A stretch of DNA of 64,000 nucleotides from Corynebacterium sp. HMSC08A12. GTDB taxonomy: Bacteria; Actinomycetota; Actinomycetes; Mycobacteriales; Mycobacteriaceae. The stretch covers positions 338,104 through 402,103 of the forward strand of contig NZ_KV789168.1 of NCBI RefSeq assembly GCF_001807485.1, in the 5' to 3' direction. A model generated the notes under the pieces. That model was not told where the DNA came from. It was given only the letters and a program-made list of their open reading frames with translations, and searched no databases. Shown piece after piece: positions 1 to 8,870 of this stretch. A program made the position numbers and the translations under genes. Numbering within the stretch: the first letter of the stretch is position 1; each line of letters begins with the position of its first letter.

Positions 1-199
1 TGCCGAAGGAAACCTTGCGGATGGTGAAGGTCTCGCGGATGCCGGAGTTCTGGCGGCGGATCACAACACCACGGAAAACCTGCAGACGGGACTTGGAGCC
101 CTCGATAACCTTGACGTGAACGTCCAGGGTATCGCCGGCGCGGAACTCGGGAATGTCGTCGCGCAGCTGAGCTGCGTCAACCTTATCAAGAATGTGCAT
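1..199 (-). CDS. rplS: 50S ribosomal protein L19 (partial, C-terminus outside window)
   Basis: Structural protein of the large ribosomal subunit at the 30S-50S interface. Only the first 66 codons lie in the window. The N-terminus reads [19 protein letters not shown] and continues through the family segment [16 protein letters not shown] and the basic stretch [19 protein letters not shown], which matches bL19 without gaps. The ATG is preceded by an AAGGA ribosome binding site about 9 nt upstream. In related actinobacteria rplS follows trmD closely, whereas here the bet cluster and tex lie between them. The 113-bp gap up to tex must carry its promoter, but I cannot place it with confidence. Confidence 0.93.
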   Translation of the reverse strand, partial: MHILDKVDAAQLRDDIPEFRAGDTLDVHVKVIEGSKSRLQVFRGVVIRRQNSGIRETFTIRKVSFG

Positions 200-312
200 G
201 GATGAAATCCTTTTGCTCGTCTGGATAGAGGATCCTCGCGGCTTTTCGCGTGACGTGCGCGCCTACGGGTTCGTACCCACAACAGAAATTAACTTGAGTA
301 GTATGACACCGA

Positions 313-2583
313 CTAGCGGCTTTGTCCAAATCCCGCGTTCTTCAGCGCGGCGGCCATGCTGCCCTGCGGGGCCTGATTGCGCGGGTTAGGCTTCCTCCGC
401 GCCCCCTTCTTCGGCTTGGACTTGCCGTTGGCTGTAGGGGCCTTGGGTTCGTCCTGCAGGCGCAGGGAAAGGCCAATGCGGTTGCGCGGAACGTCCACGT
501 CAACGACACGCACCTTCACCACCTCGCCAGAGCTGACCACGTCGTGCGGATCCTTTACGAATTGCTCGCTCATGGCGGAGACGTGAACCAGGCCATCCTG
601 GTGCACGCCGATGTCCACGAAGGCTCCGAAGGCCGCAACGTTAGTGACCGTGCCCTCTAGCACCATGCCCGGCTTGAGGTCCTTGATGGTCTCGATCCCC
701 TCGGCGAGCGTGGCGGTCTTAAACGTCGGGCGCGGGTCGCGCCCCGGCTTGTCCAGCTCCGCCAGCACGTCCGTGACGGTGGGGATGCCGAACTTCTCGT
801 CGGCGAAGTCCCCCGCACGCAGCTTGCCCAGCACGGCGGAGTTGCCTACGAGCTGCGCAACCTCCACGCCGGTCGCGTCCACGATGCGGCGCACCAGCGA
901 GTAGGCCTCGGGGTGTACAGCTGAGCCGTCCAGCGGGTCGGCAGCTCCGTTGATGCGCAGGAAGCCCGCAGCCTGCTCGAACGCCTTCGGCCCCAGGCGC
1001 GGCACCTTCAGCAGCTCCTTGCGGGACATGAAAGCGCCGTTCTCATCACGGTAGGCCACGATGTTTTCCGCCAGGGTCGGGGTAATGCCCGCCACGCGGT
1101 TGAGCAGCGGCGCACTGGCCAGGTTCACGTCCACGCCGACGGAGTTCACTGCATCCTCCACCACAGTGTCCAGCCCGGCGGCCAGCAGCGCCTGGTTGAC
1201 GTCGTGCTGGTACTGCCCCACGCCGATGGATTTCGGGTCGATCTTCACCAGCTCCGCCAGCGGATCCTGCAGGCGGCGGGCAATGGAAACGGCTCCGCGC
1301 AGCGAGACGTCCATGTCCGGGAACTCCTGGGCGGCCACCTCGGAGGCAGAGTAGACCGACGCACCTGCCTCGGAGATGACGACGGTTTGGGGCTTAGTGC
1401 CCTCCGCCAGCCCGGCGATCTCCTTTGCCAGCTTCTCGGTCTCGCGGCTGGCGGTGCCGTTGCCCACTGCCAGTAGCTCCACGCCGTGCTTGTTCACCAG
1501 CGCGCTGAGGATCGTGCGGGCCTTATCCCACTGGCCCGAGTGCGGGTAGACGACGACCGTGTCCAACACCTTGCCGGTGCCGTCCACCACGGCGCACTTC
1601 ACGCCGTTGCGGTAGCCCGGGTCCATGCCCAGGGTCGCCCGGTGGCCCGCGGGGGCCGCCAGCAGGAGATCCTTCAGGTTCTTCGAGAACACGCCCACGG
1701 CGGCCTCGTCGGCCTTCTCCTTCAGACGCATACGCACATCCACCGCGGAGCTGACCGCCAGCTTGGTGCGCCAGCCGAAGCGCACGCATTCGGCGCGGAA
1801 CTTATCGGCCGGATCACCCTGAGCCTGCAGCCCGGTGCGATCGGCAATGATGCCCTGGTAGAACTCGTCGTCCTCCCCCGGCGCAAAGCTCACCCGCAGC
1901 ACGCCCTCATTCTCCCCGCGCAGCAGTGCTAGCACGCGGTGGCTCGGCAGATCCCCGAAGGGTTCGTCGAACTCGAAGTAGTCGCGGTACTTCTGGCCTT
2001 CTTCCTCCTTGCCCTCAATCACGGCGGATTCGGCACGGCCGCGCTTGAAGTACTCCTCGCGGATCTCCCCCACCAAATCCGGGTCGGTGGAAATGTCCTC
2101 GACCACAATGGCCCTGGCGCCGGCCATCACCGAGGTGGCGTCAGCAAAACCCTCCTGGACGTAGTCCGCTGCCAGATCGGGACTGCCTCCGGCGAGCAGC
2201 TTCTCAACCAGCTCGCCCAAGCCGGCCTCGCGCGCGATGGCGGCCTTGGTGCGGCGGGACTTCTTAAACGGCAGGTACAGATCCTCGAGGCGGGCCTTCG
2301 TGTCCACGGCCAGGATCTTTTCACGCAGCTCGTCGGTGAGCTTGCCCTGCTCTTCGATGCTCTTGAGGATGGTCTCCTTGCGGGCGGCGAGCTCGCGTAG
2401 GTAGTCGAGGCGCTGCTCGAGCTGGCGCAGCTGGCTATCGTCCATGCCGCCGGTGACTTCCTTGCGGTAGCGGGCGATAAACGGCACGGTCGCCCCGCCA
2501 TCCAGCAGGTCGATGGTGGCCTGAACGCGGGGCTGATCCACCCCGAGCTCGTGGGCAATGATGCTAGCGATGCTATCGGTCAT
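313..2583 (-). CDS. tex: Tex family RNA-binding transcriptional accessory protein
   Basis: Cytoplasmic nucleic-acid-binding protein of the Tex/Spt6-like family, linked to transcription and RNA processing. The order of parts is typical: a helical N-terminal region, a YqgF-like RNase H fold around LGMDPGYRNGVKCAVVDG, helix-hairpin-helix repeats (SAPLLNRVAGITPTLAENI, then VPRLGPKAFEQAAGF), an S1 RNA-binding domain at about residues 638-706 beginning PGMVLEGTVTNVAAFGAFV, and a basic Lys/Pro-rich tail. The 756-aa length is normal. I chose the ATG of MTDSIASIIAHELG; an in-frame upstream start would overlap the preceding gene. It begins 19 bp after the second BCCT gene and is probably cotranscribed with it. 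Confidence 0.95.
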   Translation of the reverse strand: MTDSIASIIAHELGVDQPRVQATIDLLDGGATVPFIARYRKEVTGGMDDSQLRQLEQRLDYLRELAARKETILKSIEEQGKLTDELREKILAVDTKARLEDLYLPFKKSRRTKAAIAREAGLGELVEKLLAGGSPDLAADYVQEGFADATSVMAGARAIVVEDISTDPDLVGEIREEYFKRGRAESAVIEGKEEEGQKYRDYFEFDEPFGDLPSHRVLALLRGENEGVLRVSFAPGEDDEFYQGIIADRTGLQAQGDPADKFRAECVRFGWRTKLAVSSAVDVRMRLKEKADEAAVGVFSKNLKDLLLAAPAGHRATLGMDPGYRNGVKCAVVDGTGKVLDTVVVYPHSGQWDKARTILSALVNKHGVELLAVGNGTASRETEKLAKEIAGLAEGTKPQTVVISEAGASVYSASEVAAQEFPDMDVSLRGAVSIARRLQDPLAELVKIDPKSIGVGQYQHDVNQALLAAGLDTVVEDAVNSVGVDVNLASAPLLNRVAGITPTLAENIVAYRDENGAFMSRKELLKVPRLGPKAFEQAAGFLRINGAADPLDGSAVHPEAYSLVRRIVDATGVEVAQLVGNSAVLGKLRAGDFADEKFGIPTVTDVLAELDKPGRDPRPTFKTATLAEGIETIKDLKPGMVLEGTVTNVAAFGAFVDIGVHQDGLVHVSAMSEQFVKDPHDVVSSGEVVKVRVVDVDVPRNRIGLSLRLQDEPKAPTANGKSKPKKGARRKPNPRNQAPQGSMAAALKNAGFGQSR

Positions 2584-2602
2584 TCCCCACATTCTAGAGG
2601 GG

Positions 2603-4780
2603 CTACTGCTTGCCGAAGTCCTCGCCCCACTCGGGCGCATCGCTGGTGAACTCCGTCAGATCGCGCTCGCCGCTAAAGCCCTGCTGCATGTGCAGGTACT
2701 CCAGGTGGCGATCGAAAAGATCCAGCACGTTATTGATCAGCTGCGCGCGGGTGTAGCCGAACACGTCGAAGCCCAGGGAGCCGTTCATGCCGAAGACCTC
2801 GAGGCGGACGTAGTTCTTGCCGTTGTCGAGTTTGTCCGACGCGCCCTCGCGGACCGCGAACTCCGGGGTGGTGGAGATGACCGGGTAGAGCTGATAGCGG
2901 AAGACCGGGTCCTCCCCGAAAATCACGGACAGGTCCAACTGGGGAACCTTGGTGTCCTTACTGTCGGCGACCAACAACGTGGCGTCATAATCCCTAGCCC
3001 GCAGCGCCGTAGCGACCGATTCGAGGGCGGGCTTGGCGATCTGCACCACATACCGGTGCGCGGTCTGCTCCGACGGCCAGGTAGAAGTGCGATCGAGGCG
3101 GTTCTCCCAGTCCAGGTCGTTGCCAGAGGGCAGAGTGCGCCCGGAAATCGCGGAGTGCAGAGCGATGGCACGGGAATCCACCTGGGCGGTCTCCATGCGT
3201 ATCGAGCGCATCAAGCCCACCATGATCAGGTACACCACCACCATGAACGGCAAGCCCATGATCAGCGTGGCCATCTGCAGCGTGGCGATGCCGCCAACTT
3301 GCAGCATGGCGATCGTCAGCACGGCGACGGCACCCGACCACATCAGGCGCATCCACGGCGCGCCGTCCTGCTGTGGGTCCTGCGAGATGGAGGAGAACTT
3401 CGCCATAACCAGCGCGCCGGAGTCCGCGGAGGTCACGAAGAACAGCAGACCCACGAGGATGGCGATAAACACCACGATCGTGCCGCCGGGCAGTCCATCG
3501 AGCAGGGTGTAGAAGCCACGCTCCGGGGAGTCCACGGCGGTCTGCAGGAAGTCGTGATCCTTGTTGTTGACCGCACGATCCAGCGCAGTGTTGCCCAGGA
3601 TGGAGGCCCACAGCGCGACGAAGAGGAAGGGGACGCACAGGGTACCGATGACGAATTGACGGAAGGTGCGGCCACGGGAAATACGCGCCAGGAACAGACC
3701 TACGAACGGCGCCCAGGCCACCCACCAGGCCCAGAAGAACAGGGTCCAGTTAGCCATCCAATCCGCGGTGGCTGCCGGGTCCTGGGAGTAAGAGAAAGTC
3801 TCGAAGGTCCAGCGCGGCAGCCAGGCGAGGTAGTCGCCCATGTTCTTCACCACGGAGTTCAGCAGCCAGCCAGTGCGGCCGGTGAACAGGACGAACAGCA
3901 GTAGTGCGGTGGCGAGGTAGACGTTCGCCTCACTGAGGCGCTTAATGCCCTTGTCCACACCGGATACTGCGGAGATCGCTGCGACGCCCACTGCCAGCGC
4001 CACCAGAGCGATTTGCATGCCACGGCCCTCGGGCAGGCCGAACACCATGTTCAGACCGAAGTTCAGCTGCACCACGCCGATACCCAGGGAGGCCGCCACG
4101 CCGAAGATCGTGCCGAGCAGGGCGGCGATATCGACCGCGTCGCCGATCGGCCCGTTCACCCGCTTGCCGATCAACGGGTACAGGGCGCTGCGGATGGCCA
4201 GGGGCATGTTCAGGCGGTAGGCGTAGTAGCCAAAGGCCAGGCCCATCAGCGCGTACAGCGCCCAGCCGGACACGCCCCAGTGGAATAGAGTCCAGGCGAT
4301 GGCCTCGTTGTAGGCCTGCTCCGTCATCCCCTCGCCCACCGGCGGGGTGGAATACTGCGCCAGCGGCTCGGCCACGGAGTAGAACATCACGCCGATGCCG
4401 ATACCGGCGGCGAAGAGCATTGCCGACCAGGAGAAAAGGCTGTACTGGGGCTTGGAGTGGTCGGGACCCAAGCGGATAGCGCCCGCCTTGGACAGGGCGA
4501 TCCAGATCATGAAGATCAGCGCAATGGCGACGGTGGCGATGTAGAGCCAACCCAGGCTCTCTGTCAGCCACCCGGTGATTCCCCCGACGACGGAATCGAA
4601 GTTATCGCTGGCGACGGCGGCCCAGATAGCGACCAGCAAAGTGATGACCATCGTGACCGCCACCACGGGCCAGTTGGCCTTGGGAGGCTCCCCACTGCGT
4701 GAACGGTCCGCCCCCGCAGAGTACGTACCGACGATGGCCCGAGGGCCAGCTGACAGTCTGGATCGCTTCTTGTCCGCCAA
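2603..4780 (-). CDS. BCCT family betaine/choline transporter with a glycine-type cation motif
   Basis: Twelve-helix membrane transporter of the betaine-carnitine-choline family, importing a quaternary ammonium osmolyte. The family core FFWAWWVAWAPFVGLFLARI is present, followed by a long cytoplasmic C-terminal domain (about residues 555-725) as in BetT-type members. The cation motif on helix 3 reads G126-I-G128-I-G130-V, so the last position is Gly, as in Na+-coupled BetP. The paralogue two genes upstream has Asp there. The start lies 6 bp from the betB stop, so the two are surely cotranscribed. Substrate (betaine or choline) and Na+ coupling are inferred, not shown. Confidence 0.9.
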   Translation of the reverse strand: MADKKRSRLSAGPRAIVGTYSAGADRSRSGEPPKANWPVVAVTMVITLLVAIWAAVASDNFDSVVGGITGWLTESLGWLYIATVAIALIFMIWIALSKAGAIRLGPDHSKPQYSLFSWSAMLFAAGIGIGVMFYSVAEPLAQYSTPPVGEGMTEQAYNEAIAWTLFHWGVSGWALYALMGLAFGYYAYRLNMPLAIRSALYPLIGKRVNGPIGDAVDIAALLGTIFGVAASLGIGVVQLNFGLNMVFGLPEGRGMQIALVALAVGVAAISAVSGVDKGIKRLSEANVYLATALLLFVLFTGRTGWLLNSVVKNMGDYLAWLPRWTFETFSYSQDPAATADWMANWTLFFWAWWVAWAPFVGLFLARISRGRTFRQFVIGTLCVPFLFVALWASILGNTALDRAVNNKDHDFLQTAVDSPERGFYTLLDGLPGGTIVVFIAILVGLLFFVTSADSGALVMAKFSSISQDPQQDGAPWMRLMWSGAVAVLTIAMLQVGGIATLQMATLIMGLPFMVVVYLIMVGLMRSIRMETAQVDSRAIALHSAISGRTLPSGNDLDWENRLDRTSTWPSEQTAHRYVVQIAKPALESVATALRARDYDATLLVADSKDTKVPQLDLSVIFGEDPVFRYQLYPVISTTPEFAVREGASDKLDNGKNYVRLEVFGMNGSLGFDVFGYTRAQLINNVLDLFDRHLEYLHMQQGFSGERDLTEFTSDAPEWGEDFGKQ

Positions 4781-4786
4781 CTTTTC

Positions 4787-6358
4787 CTATTCCTTAAACC
4801 ACCCCGTCACCGCTGGCGCGATGTTGGTGTAGACGTGCTTGTGCTCCTGGTACTCGGCCAGTCCGGTGGGACCGAGCTCGCGGCCGTTGCCGGACTGCTT
4901 CATTCCGCCCCACTCCGCCTGCGGCAGGTAGGGGTGGAAGTCATTAATCCAGATAGTACCGTGACGCAGCTTACGTGCGGCCCTTTCCGCCTTTCCCGCG
5001 TCAGTGGTCCACACGGCACCGGCGAGGCCGTACTCGGTGTCGTTGGCAATGGCCACGGCCTCGTCCTCGGTGGTGAAGGATTCGACGGTCACGACCGGAC
5101 CGAAGGCCTCGTCGTGCACGCAGTCCATCTCTTGCGTGCAGCCATCGATGATCGTCGGCAGGTAGAACACGCCCTGGGTCAGGTCCGTGTTGCCCGTGGC
5201 GTGAGAGCCCTGGTTGTCCTCGGCCGTCGGGATGCGGCCGCCGCAGAGGATCTTCGCACCTTGCTCGCGGGCGCGGTCGACGTAGGCCGCAACCTTGTCG
5301 CGGTGATCCGCGGAGATCAGCGCGCCGGTCTCGGCGGCCTCGTCCAGCGGGCCGCCGACCTTGATCTTCTCGGCCTTGGCCACCAGAGCCTCGACGAACT
5401 GGTCGTGGATGGACTCCTCCACCACGATGCGGGAGCCCGCAGAGCAGACCTGGCCGGAGTGGACGAACGCGCCGTTCAGTGCGTTATCCACCGCAGCGTC
5501 GAAGTCCGCGTCGGCGAAGATAACGTTCGGATTCTTGCCACCCAGCTCGAGGGCCACGCGCTTGACGGTCTCCGCCGCGTTGCGCGCGATCAGCTTGCCG
5601 GTGACCAGGCCACCGGTGAAGCTGACCATATCCACATCCGGGCTCTGCGACAGCGGGTTGCCGCAGTTGGCGCCCGCGCCGGTGATCAGGTTAGCCACGC
5701 CGGCCGGCAGACCCAGCTGGTCTAGAACCGTCATCAGCATCATGGCGGTGTGCGGAGTGAGCTCCGCCTGCTTCAGCACAAAGGAGTTGCCGGCGGCCAG
5801 GGCCGGGGCGACCTTCCAGGCCACCTGCAGCAGCGGGTAGTTCCACGGGGTAATCAGGCCGCATACGCCTACCGGTTCGGCGTCAATACGAGAGCGAACA
5901 TTTGCATCGCCCGGGTCCACGACGCGACCGGCCTGGTGCTGGGCGAGAGTGCCGAAGTACTCGAAGGAGTTGGCGATGTCGTCCATGTCGATCTCGGACT
6001 CGGCCAGGCGCTTGCCCGTGTCGGCGGACTCGGCGCGGGCGAAGGCATCCTTGTTCTCGCGGATCTTGTCGGCGACCTGTAGCAGGAGCTTGCCGCGCTC
6101 GGCGGCGGGCACGTCGGCCCACACGCCGGAGTCGAAGGAGGCACGGGCAGCGGCGATGGCCTTGTTCGTGTCCTCGTCGGAGGCCTCGGACACCAAGCCC
6201 ACGGTGGAGTTATCGGCGGGGTTGGTGATCGTGCGGGTCTCGCCCTTTTCGGCTGCTACCCACTCGCCGTTGATGAACAGCGAGGCGGGAGCGCCCTCTT
6301 TCTTGTGCACCCCGGCCAGCAGTTCGCAGGTGGTGGGGTCGAACAGTACAGCGTTCAT
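4787..6358 (-). CDS. betB: Betaine aldehyde dehydrogenase
   Basis: NAD(P)+-dependent aldehyde dehydrogenase converting betaine aldehyde to glycine betaine, the second step of choline oxidation. The general-base Glu is in VALELGGKNPNVIF, the catalytic Cys in FVHSGQVCSAGSRIVV, and the cofactor-binding segment around SFTGGLVTGKLIARNAA. At 523 aa it is slightly longer than usual because of an N-terminal extension (MNAVLFDPTTCELLAGVHKK). The position between two BCCT transporters and opposite choline dehydrogenase supports this substrate over other aldehydes. A 66-bp gap carrying a short tandem repeat separates it from the upstream betT. Confidence 0.93.
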   Translation of the reverse strand: MNAVLFDPTTCELLAGVHKKEGAPASLFINGEWVAAEKGETRTITNPADNSTVGLVSEASDEDTNKAIAAARASFDSGVWADVPAAERGKLLLQVADKIRENKDAFARAESADTGKRLAESEIDMDDIANSFEYFGTLAQHQAGRVVDPGDANVRSRIDAEPVGVCGLITPWNYPLLQVAWKVAPALAAGNSFVLKQAELTPHTAMMLMTVLDQLGLPAGVANLITGAGANCGNPLSQSPDVDMVSFTGGLVTGKLIARNAAETVKRVALELGGKNPNVIFADADFDAAVDNALNGAFVHSGQVCSAGSRIVVEESIHDQFVEALVAKAEKIKVGGPLDEAAETGALISADHRDKVAAYVDRAREQGAKILCGGRIPTAEDNQGSHATGNTDLTQGVFYLPTIIDGCTQEMDCVHDEAFGPVVTVESFTTEDEAVAIANDTEYGLAGAVWTTDAGKAERAARKLRHGTIWINDFHPYLPQAEWGGMKQSGNGRELGPTGLAEYQEHKHVYTNIAPAVTGWFKE

Positions 6359-6392
6359 GGTTGTGATTCTCGCTTTCTGTATTTGACCTTTT

Positions 6393-6418
6393 GGTCCAGT
6401 TGGTCGGTCCAGTTGGTC
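6393..6418. repeat. 13-bp perfect tandem repeat in the betT-betB gap
   Basis: The unit GGTCCAGTTGGTC occurs twice end to end and is followed by a partial copy (CAG). The related heptamer GGTCCAG recurs a few bases into the betT 3' end. It may be a small slippage product or an RNA or protein recognition element between two operon genes; no function is assigned. Confidence 0.6.
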
Positions 6419-6424
6419 CAGCTT

Positions 6425-8626
6425 TTAGTCTTCGGTCCAGGTGCGCACGGGATCCGCGCCGTCGGACATGTCGGAGGTGCCCGGAAGATCGCGCTGCATG
6501 TGCAGGAACTCCAGGTGGCGCTCGTAGAGGTCCAGGACGTTATCGATCAGCTGCTCCGTGGTGTAGCCGTAGATGTCGTAGCCCAGCGAACCGGTGTTAT
6601 CGAAGACCTCGAGACGGTAGTAGTTCTCCCCATTACTGGTGCTGCGGGTGAAGCTCGGCACCGGGTGCTCCAAGGGGTAGATCTGGTAGCGGAAGTCTTG
6701 CTCTTCACCCAGGTGGATGGTGAGGTCCAACTGGTTTACCGGCAGGTTCGGCACGTCGGCAGCCACCAGCGTAGTGTCGATGCCCTCGTCCTTCAGCTCG
6801 CGTGCGACGGCCTCCAGCGCAGGCTGCGCCACGTTAGTGAGGTACTCGTTCGCCTTGGCCTGGCTCGGCCAGGTGGATGCTCGAGACAGGCGCTTGCGCC
6901 AGGACTGCTTGTCCCCACCGGCACCGGAGCGGCCGGACATGGCGCTGTGCAGGGAGATACTGCGGGCCTCCGTGGCGTAGCTCTCCAGGCGCAGGGAGCG
7001 CCACAGTCCGAACATGATGAGGTAGATCACGATCGTGAACGGCAGACCCATCACGATGGTTGCCAGCTGCACTGTTTCGACGCCGTTAACTTGCAGCATG
7101 ACCAGCGTCAGCAAGCCGACCAGCACGGCCCAGAAGATGCGGGACCACTTGGCACCGTCCTGGCGGGAATCCTCGATCTTGGAGGTGAAGTTGGCGGTCA
7201 CCAGCGCACCGGAGTCGGCGGAGGTGATGTACAGAAGCAGGCCAATCATGGTGCACAGGACGATCAGCACCGCGCCGCCGTTCATGTCCTGCAGCAGTGC
7301 GTAGAAGCCCTGCTCCGGAGTTTCCATGGTGTTGTTGGCGAAATCCATGTCGCCACCGACAACGCGCTTCAGGGCGGTGTTTCCGAACAGGCTCATCCAC
7401 AGCAGGATGAACAGGAACGGGATGGTCAGTACGCCGACGACGAATTGGCGCAGGGTGCGGCCGCGGGAAATGCGGGCCAGGAACAGGCCGACGAAGGGCG
7501 CCCAGGCTACCCACCAGGCCCAGAAGAACAGCGTCCACGCGCCCATCCATGCCTTGGTGGCCTCCGGGTCCTCAGAGAAGGCAAACGTGTCCATCGTCAT
7601 GCCCGGGAAGGAGGACACATAGTCGCCGATGTTCATCACGAGGGCGTCAAGAAGGAAGGCAGTCTGGCCCGTGACGGTGACGTAGAGGACCAGCCCGATG
7701 GCCAGCAACACGTTGATCTCACTCAGGCGCTTAATACCCTTGTCCACGCCGGAGATGGCGGACAGGGTGGCGATGCCGACGGCGAAGATGATCAGGCCGG
7801 ATTGGACGGCCACGCCCTGATCCCAGCCGAAGATGAGGTGCAGGCCGTAGGTCAGCTGCACCACGCCGATGCCCAGCGAAGCCGCGATGCCGAAAACGGT
7901 GCCCAGGACGGCCGCGATGTCCACCGCGCCGCCGATCGGGCCGTGGATGCGCTTACCGATCAGCGGGTACAAGGCGCTGCGGATGGCCAGCGGCATGTTC
8001 AGGCGGTAGGCGTAGTAGCCGAAGGCCATGCCCATCAGGGCATACAGGGCCCAGCCGGTCACACCGTAGTGGAACAGTGCCCAGACGACAGCCTGCTCGG
8101 CGGCTTCGCGGGTCTGCCCATCCCCTACTGGCGGTGCCATGTATTGAGTCACCGGCTCCGCGACGGCGAAGAACATCAGATCCACGCCGATGCCGGCGGC
8201 GAAGAGCATCGCCGACCAGGAGAAGAGGCGGAACTGCGGACGGGAGTGGTCCGGCCCCAGGCGAATGTTGCCCGACTTCGAGAATGCAACCACCAGGACG
8301 AAGATCACAGCGACCGTGGCGGTGACGATGTAGAACCAGCCGAGGTTCGTGGAGATCCAGCCGGTGACGGTGCCCAGGGTGTCCTTGGCCTGCTCACGTC
8401 CGAAGAAAGCGTAGAGGGCGACGGCCAGGATGCCGAGTGCCGAGACGATGAAGACAGGCCAGTTGGTCTTGGGGTCCGTTACTTCACCCGGCGAATAGCT
8501 ATCACGGTCGTTAACATCAAAAGAGCCGACGATCACTCGTGGAGCAGAGCTGTTTTTCCTGCTCCCGATGCGCCGGGAGGCGCTTTCGGCCGCCTGCGGC
8601 TGATGGTCGTTTTCGGCATTTGTCAT
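6425..8626 (-). CDS. betT: BetT-type choline transporter with an aspartate cation motif
   Basis: BCCT family importer with twelve predicted helices and a long hydrophilic C-terminus, probably the main choline entry route for BetA and BetB. The family core FFWAWWVAWAPFVGLFLARI is present. The helix-3 motif reads G145-I-G147-V-D149-L, followed by MFFAVAEPVTQYM, which matches proton-coupled E. coli BetT rather than Na+-coupled BetP. I chose the ATG of MTNAENDHQ (733 aa) because AGGAGA lies 5 nt upstream; a longer in-frame start lacks such a site. It is first in an apparent betT-betB-BCCT-tex operon and divergent from betA. Confidence 0.93.
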   Translation of the reverse strand: MTNAENDHQPQAAESASRRIGSRKNSSAPRVIVGSFDVNDRDSYSPGEVTDPKTNWPVFIVSALGILAVALYAFFGREQAKDTLGTVTGWISTNLGWFYIVTATVAVIFVLVVAFSKSGNIRLGPDHSRPQFRLFSWSAMLFAAGIGVDLMFFAVAEPVTQYMAPPVGDGQTREAAEQAVVWALFHYGVTGWALYALMGMAFGYYAYRLNMPLAIRSALYPLIGKRIHGPIGGAVDIAAVLGTVFGIAASLGIGVVQLTYGLHLIFGWDQGVAVQSGLIIFAVGIATLSAISGVDKGIKRLSEINVLLAIGLVLYVTVTGQTAFLLDALVMNIGDYVSSFPGMTMDTFAFSEDPEATKAWMGAWTLFFWAWWVAWAPFVGLFLARISRGRTLRQFVVGVLTIPFLFILLWMSLFGNTALKRVVGGDMDFANNTMETPEQGFYALLQDMNGGAVLIVLCTMIGLLLYITSADSGALVTANFTSKIEDSRQDGAKWSRIFWAVLVGLLTLVMLQVNGVETVQLATIVMGLPFTIVIYLIMFGLWRSLRLESYATEARSISLHSAMSGRSGAGGDKQSWRKRLSRASTWPSQAKANEYLTNVAQPALEAVARELKDEGIDTTLVAADVPNLPVNQLDLTIHLGEEQDFRYQIYPLEHPVPSFTRSTSNGENYYRLEVFDNTGSLGYDIYGYTTEQLIDNVLDLYERHLEFLHMQRDLPGTSDMSDGADPVRTWTED

Positions 8627-8870
8627 GTAGTTCTCCTCTTGTTCTCCTCGATCGCTTCCTCGCCAAAGGGAGTTCATTTTCTCAGAAATACAATTTCCTA
8701 GAGTACACAGGTCATTCTAATTTGCCAGCATTCCCCCTCACATAGGTGTTAATTACTGCCTCACTAGTGAGGTGGTTTAATCATGCCTTTTACCTGCTAT
8801 CTAGCGAATTAAAAAAGAAAATGGCATACTAGTAAACGTTCAGTCATTTAACTAGGAGGCGAGTGAATAG
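8627..8870. promoter_or_regulatory. Divergent betT/betA promoter region with a 14-bp palindrome
   Basis: This 244-bp AT-rich gap separates betT from betA. It holds the perfect palindrome CCTCACTAGTGAGG (8759-8772), and about 20 bp earlier an imperfect relative, CCTCACATAGGTG, both suited to a dimeric repressor. A TAGAAT hexamer on the reverse strand (8714-8719) is a possible -10 for betT. betA has AGGAGG (8854-8859) 11 nt before its ATG. Palindrome and Shine-Dalgarno are direct observations; the regulator, perhaps a BetI-like TetR protein encoded elsewhere, is inference. Confidence 0.5.

Noticed and set aside
2558..3904. A 448-codon + strand frame opposite the second BCCT gene
   Set aside because: Shadow frame, His/Gln/Arg-rich, across a clear membrane transporter.
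6305..8701. A 798-codon + strand open frame antisense to betT
   Set aside because: It mirrors the betT codons in a GC-rich gene, is rich in His, Gln and Asp, has no family features and no ribosome binding site.
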